This document shows positions 60,610 through 64,000 of a stretch of DNA of 64,000 nt, piece by piece (within the stretch, counting starts at the first letter, position 1; each line of letters opens with the position of its first letter). Made by a program: the position numbers and the translations under genes. The notes under the pieces are model-generated. The model did no database searches. It was given only the letters and a program-made list of their open reading frames with translations, and was not told the origin of the DNA. The DNA is from Trebonia sp963774945 (GTDB lineage Bacteria > Actinomycetota > Actinomycetes > Streptosporangiales > Streptosporangiaceae): the NCBI GenBank assembly GCA_963774945.1, contig CAVZHA010000015.1, forward strand, positions 1,488,001 to 1,552,000, in the 5' to 3' direction.

Positions 60610-61368
60610 GTGACATCAGATCCAGCACCTGACTCAGACGGTTCACCGTTGCCGCCGCAGTCTGGCGGGCAGCAGCCACCCTACGAGCGGTCACCGCATG
60701 AGCAGCCGCCTCCGCAGGAGCCCGCGGCCTACGGGCCGCCGTCCTACGGCCAGGTTCCGCCCTACGGAAACCTCCCGCCGTATGTCGCGGCGCCGCCGTA
60801 TGGGCAGCCCTCGCCGTACGGACAGGCTTCGCCGTACGGGCAGCAGCAGCCGCCCTACGGGCAGCCTTCGCCGTATGGGCAGCTGCCGTACCCGCAGCAG
60901 GCCCCCGTCCATCCCGGGATGCTGGCCGCCGCAGCCGACCGCGAGCGGACCATGGACGTGCTCAAGGCCGCCTTCGGCGAGGGCCGGATCACCAAGGAGG
61001 AGTTCGACCTGCGCGCCGCCCGGACGATGAGCGCGCGGACCTACGCGCAGCTCGGCTCCGTGGTCGCCGACCTGCCGTCGGGCCCGTCCTTCGGCGTGAT
61101 GCCGTACCAGGGGGGCTACTACCCGGTTGTCGTCACCCCGACCAGCGGGCTCGCCATCGGCGCGCTCATCTGCGGGATCGCGGAGATCTTCACGCTCGGC
61201 TTCGCCGCCATCCCGGCAGTCATCCTCGGCCACCTGGCCCGCCAGAACATCAGGCGGACGGGCGAGCGCGGCGACGGGATGGCCATCGCCGGGCTCGTCC
61301 TCGGCTACCTCGGCATCGGCATCTGGACGCTGATCATCATCGCCCTGGCCGCCCGCCCCAATCAGTAG
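60610..61368 (+). CDS. DUF1707/DUF4190 membrane protein with PYGQ repeats
   Basis: 252 residues from GTG 60610 (GGGAGG five bases upstream). The first ~100 residues are Pro/Tyr/Gly/Gln-rich repeats (PPYGQPSPYGQASPYGQQQ). A SHOCT-like DUF1707 segment follows (RERTMDVLKAAFGEGRITKE), and two C-terminal helices (SGLAIGALICGIAEIFTLGF and LVLGYLGIGIWTLIIIAL) make a DUF4190 module. Likely envelope-associated; function unknown. It is divergent from hemW. Confidence 0.85.
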   Translation: MTSDPAPDSDGSPLPPQSGGQQPPYERSPHEQPPPQEPAAYGPPSYGQVPPYGNLPPYVAAPPYGQPSPYGQASPYGQQQPPYGQPSPYGQLPYPQQAPVHPGMLAAAADRERTMDVLKAAFGEGRITKEEFDLRAARTMSARTYAQLGSVVADLPSGPSFGVMPYQGGYYPVVVTPTSGLAIGALICGIAEIFTLGFAAIPAVILGHLARQNIRRTGERGDGMAIAGLVLGYLGIGIWTLIIIALAARPNQ

Positions 61369-61395
61369 CCTCCGGCTGTTACCTCGGGCGGGAAG

Positions 61396-63309
<1,914 letters not shown>

Positions 63310-63544
63310 GCTTCCATGAAATAAGTGCGAGTGCCTGATCAGGGTATCGTGGTGTGACTGCGGTCCTGGCGCGCAGCGGCGCCGCCGCGGCGATAACGTC
63401 GTTGGTTTGAGGTGGATGCCGCGAGTCGGCTATCCTTGGCGTTCGCGCCCACTTCTCCCGCTGCCGCATGCCGCTCGGGGCGGGCAGACCGTTCCCTGGG
63501 CCGGGGTCAAGCAGACTTACTTATCCAACGAAGGACAGACACGC

Positions 63545-63814
63545 GTGGCGAACATCAAGTCGCAGATCAAGCGCAACAAGCAGAACGAGAAGGCGCACCA
63601 GCGCAACAAGGCCGTCAAGTCGGAGCTCCGCACCCACGTGCGCAAGTTCCGCGAGGCCGTCGAGGCCGGCAACGTCGAGGCCGCCACCTCCGCGCTGCAG
63701 GTTGCCTCGCGCAAGCTGGACAAGGCCGTGTCCAAGGGCGTCATCCACAAGAACCAGGCCGCGAACCGCAAGTCGGCGATCGCCAAGAAGCTCGTCGAGC
63801 TCCAGTCCGCCTGA
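63545..63814 (+). CDS. rpsT: 30S ribosomal protein S20
   Basis: 89 residues, Lys/Arg/Ala-rich three-helix protein (NIKSQIKRNKQNEKAHQRNK; HKNQAANRKSAIAKKLVEL) that binds 16S rRNA. GTG 63545 is preceded by GAAGGA. A longer upstream frame is unrelated in composition. Confidence 0.97.
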   Translation: MANIKSQIKRNKQNEKAHQRNKAVKSELRTHVRKFREAVEAGNVEAATSALQVASRKLDKAVSKGVIHKNQAANRKSAIAKKLVELQSA

Positions 63815-63839
63815 GCTTAGCTTCCCGACTTTCTGCACT

Positions 63840-63872
63840 CGCGCCGGACGCGCTTTGGCCGTGTCCGGCGCG
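63840..63872. terminator. Hairpin between rpsT and holA
   Basis: A ten-base stem (CGCGCCGGAC/GTCCGGCGCG) around a 13-base loop, followed by TTTAG. It separates convergent rpsT and holA and probably serves both. Confidence 0.75.
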
Positions 63873-63889
63873 TTTAGCGTGCCCGGATA

Positions 63890-64000
63890 TTAGCGGGCGG
63901 CGCTCACCCGGTAGGCGACGATCTGCCTGATGGCCCGCTCGAGGGCGTACTCGGGACTGACTCCGCCCCCCTTGACCTGCGCGTCCGCCTCGGCCACGGC
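63890..64000 (-). CDS. holA: DNA polymerase III delta subunit, 3' end only
   Basis: The last 36 codons read AEADAQVKGGGVSPEYALER then AIRQIVAYRVSAAR, ending with TAA at 63890. This is the characteristic C-terminus of the clamp-loader delta subunit (KGGG...YALERA), and holA adjoins rpsT in most actinobacteria. The rest lies outside the window. Confidence 0.8.
   Translation of the reverse strand, partial: AVAEADAQVKGGGVSPEYALERAIRQIVAYRVSAAR

Overview
The window is chromosomal DNA from a very GC-rich actinobacterium. The evidence is strong G/C bias at third codon positions, frequent GTG (and some TTG) starts, an Lsr2 nucleoid protein, SigE-type ECF sigma factors, an actinobacterial DUF3097 gene and a tRNA gene without encoded CCA. 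I cannot place it securely below the phylum. No prophage, insertion sequence, CRISPR array or rRNA was seen.

Layout. (1) 1-9.2 kb: the 5' part of an MMPL-type transporter, then a seven-gene minus-strand cluster for uptake and breakdown of an amino or polyamine compound: GlnA4/PuuA-like ligase, PuuD-like hydrolase, aldehyde dehydrogenase, SDR, APC permease, L-serine dehydratase, GntR regulator. The first four genes carry about 33 single-base indels in this sequence. (2) 9.4-15.3 kb: two SpoIIE/PP2C phosphatases flanking an alpha/beta hydrolase and Lsr2, then tRNA-Asn and a YtxH-like protein. (3) 15.4-26.8 kb: a housekeeping block (principal-type sigma factor, dnaG, dgt, ppdK) interleaved with a HAD phosphatase, a frame-broken AbiEi/DUF559-type gene, a ferredoxin-reductase-like flavoprotein and a 32-bp minisatellite. 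(4) 26.8-31.4 kb: three DasR-like operators, then two tandem ECF sigma/membrane-protein modules with near-identical promoter architecture and the scar of a third. (5) 31.4-46.5 kb: two small orphan genes, an NAD-binding oxidoreductase, glyS, a secreted DUF1906 protein, uppS-recO, leuA with a leucine-rich leader peptide, three double-GNAT paralogues and era. (6) 46.5-64 kb: the Nudix/cdd-like/CorC-like/ybeY/phoH/HIT block, an interposed segment (third sigma/membrane-protein pair with a 15-bp coding repeat, VOC, TetR, inverted rsmE), then dnaJ, hrcA with a CIRCE operator, DUF3097, hemW, lepA, rpsT and the 3' end of holA.

Shared themes. Many core genes serve translation, replication or cell-envelope synthesis. 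Signalling is dominated by sigma factors paired with single-pass membrane proteins that lack a recognisable zinc anti-sigma motif. At least three families of short dispersed repeats lie in intergenic regions. One family sits just 3' of three unrelated housekeeping genes, one sits just 5' of two genes, and several lie next to G-rich tandem repeats.

Sequence quality. Almost every frameshift I found is a +1 insertion in otherwise well-conserved coding sequence. I therefore read most broken genes as probable assembly or sequencing errors rather than true pseudogenes. They are still typed as pseudogene because the given sequence does not translate through.
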